Of a stretch of 5,668 bases of DNA, positions 5,295 to 5,668 are shown in pieces (position 1 is the first letter of the stretch; each line of letters begins with the position of its first letter). The DNA is from Nitrospinaceae bacterium (lineage in GTDB: Bacteria; Nitrospinota; Nitrospinia; Nitrospinales; VA-1): the NCBI GenBank assembly GCA_029261675.1, contig JAJDBA010000192.1, forward strand, positions 1 through 5,668, given 5' to 3'. Below the pieces are notes generated by a model that had not been told where the DNA came from, did not search any database, and was given only the letters and a program-made list of their open reading frames with translations. Position numbers and translations under genes: made by a program.

Positions 5295-5486
5295 ATGAAA
5301 AATTCTGACCAGAAAGTGACTGGCATTAGAGTATTAGATATTTCCGAAGAAGGTGCCAAAAAAATTGAAGCTATGTTCAATAAAGTAATTGAAGAAATCA
5401 ACCAACAGGGTACTCCAATAATTGATGTCCGGGTCACAGACAATCATTGTTTTTTATTATTGGGTGAAAAAGAGAGAGAGATTTAA
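5295..5486 (+). CDS. Small soluble protein of unknown function (63 aa)
   Basis: I do not recognise a family. The protein has no membrane segment and reads like a compact alpha/beta unit: a strand at about residues 7-15 (KVTGIRVLD), an amphipathic helix at 18-38 rich in E and K, and two strands at 41-48 and 51-57. There is a single cysteine, C52. Support for a real gene is the promoter at 5174-5202, the regular helix/strand pattern, and the position 12 bases before the DUF507 gene in the same direction, which suggests one transcript. The ribosome binding site is poor (GCGG about seven bases before the ATG). The frame on the opposite strand over the same bases is a shadow. Confidence 0.65.
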   Translation: MKNSDQKVTGIRVLDISEEGAKKIEAMFNKVIEEINQQGTPIIDVRVTDNHCFLLLGEKEREI

Positions 5487-5498
5487 GCGCTAAAAATT

Positions 5499-5668
5499 AT
5501 GCGAATAACTAAAGAATTTATAGAAACCCTTTCCAAAAGAATAGTTCGTTCCCTGATCGAAAAAGATATGATCATATGGGAAGAAACACCCGACAAACTC
5601 GAATCTATCATTGTCGCGATCGTAACAGAAGACTTGATGGTTGAAGATCTTTTGAACGAAGAAGTCAA
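5499..5668 (+). CDS. DUF507 family protein (N-terminal part; 3' end outside window)
   Basis: The ATG at 5499 opens a frame of 56 codons plus two bases that runs off the right edge. The pattern MRITKEFIETLSKRIV...L.E.D...E..P..LE..I..I..EDL.VED.LNEEV resembles the N-terminal half of DUF507 proteins, small helical proteins of about 90-95 residues found in deltaproteobacteria, Aquificae and relatives. DUF507 has no established function. It starts 12 bases after the 63-residue gene and probably shares its promoter. No strong Shine-Dalgarno is visible; the purine run GAGAGAGAG lies too far upstream, inside the previous gene, so coupling to that gene may matter. Confidence 0.75.
   Translation, partial: MRITKEFIETLSKRIVRSLIEKDMIIWEETPDKLESIIVAIVTEDLMVEDLLNEEV

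Overview
The window looks like chromosomal DNA of a Gram-negative bacterium, AT-leaning (about 40% GC by eye). The tight rpiB-glyA-nrdR order, a CcsA/HemX-type cytochrome c assembly gene, tatC and a DUF507 gene together are most reminiscent of Deltaproteobacteria-like lineages or Nitrospinota. That placement is inferred from gene content and order; nothing in the window fixes the species. There is no tRNA, rRNA, insertion sequence or CRISPR array.

Layout. Positions 1-529 (minus) hold the N-terminal 176 codons of a CcsA/HemX-like membrane protein that runs off the left edge. Positions 530-711 are non-coding, with its probable promoter and two strong inverted repeats. Positions 712-2938 (minus) are a compact operon transcribed rpiB, glyA, nrdR: ribose-5-phosphate isomerase B, serine hydroxymethyltransferase (TTG start behind a perfect GGAGG), and the NrdR repressor of ribonucleotide reductase genes, which overlaps glyA by ATGA. 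Positions 2939-3177 carry back-to-back promoters. Positions 3178-4060 (plus) hold an unrecognised 70-residue one-helix protein, overlapped by a 231-residue membrane protein that keeps the CPBP/CAAX-protease fold signature but lacks every catalytic residue. Positions 4100-4960 (minus, convergent) encode TatC. Positions 4961-5294 are a 334-base divergent control region with a strong promoter in each direction, a terminator-like hairpin inside the tatC leader, and two interleaved inverted repeats. Positions 5295-5668 (plus) hold an unrecognised 63-residue protein and the start of a DUF507 gene cut by the right edge.

How the genes fit together. The rpiB-glyA-nrdR operon joins pentose phosphate supply, one-carbon supply and control of dNTP synthesis, so it is nucleotide-precursor housekeeping. 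TatC and the CcsA-like protein both serve the cell envelope (folded-protein export and cytochrome c assembly). The least ordinary parts are the catalytically dead CPBP homologue with its overlapping small partner, and the tatC control region.
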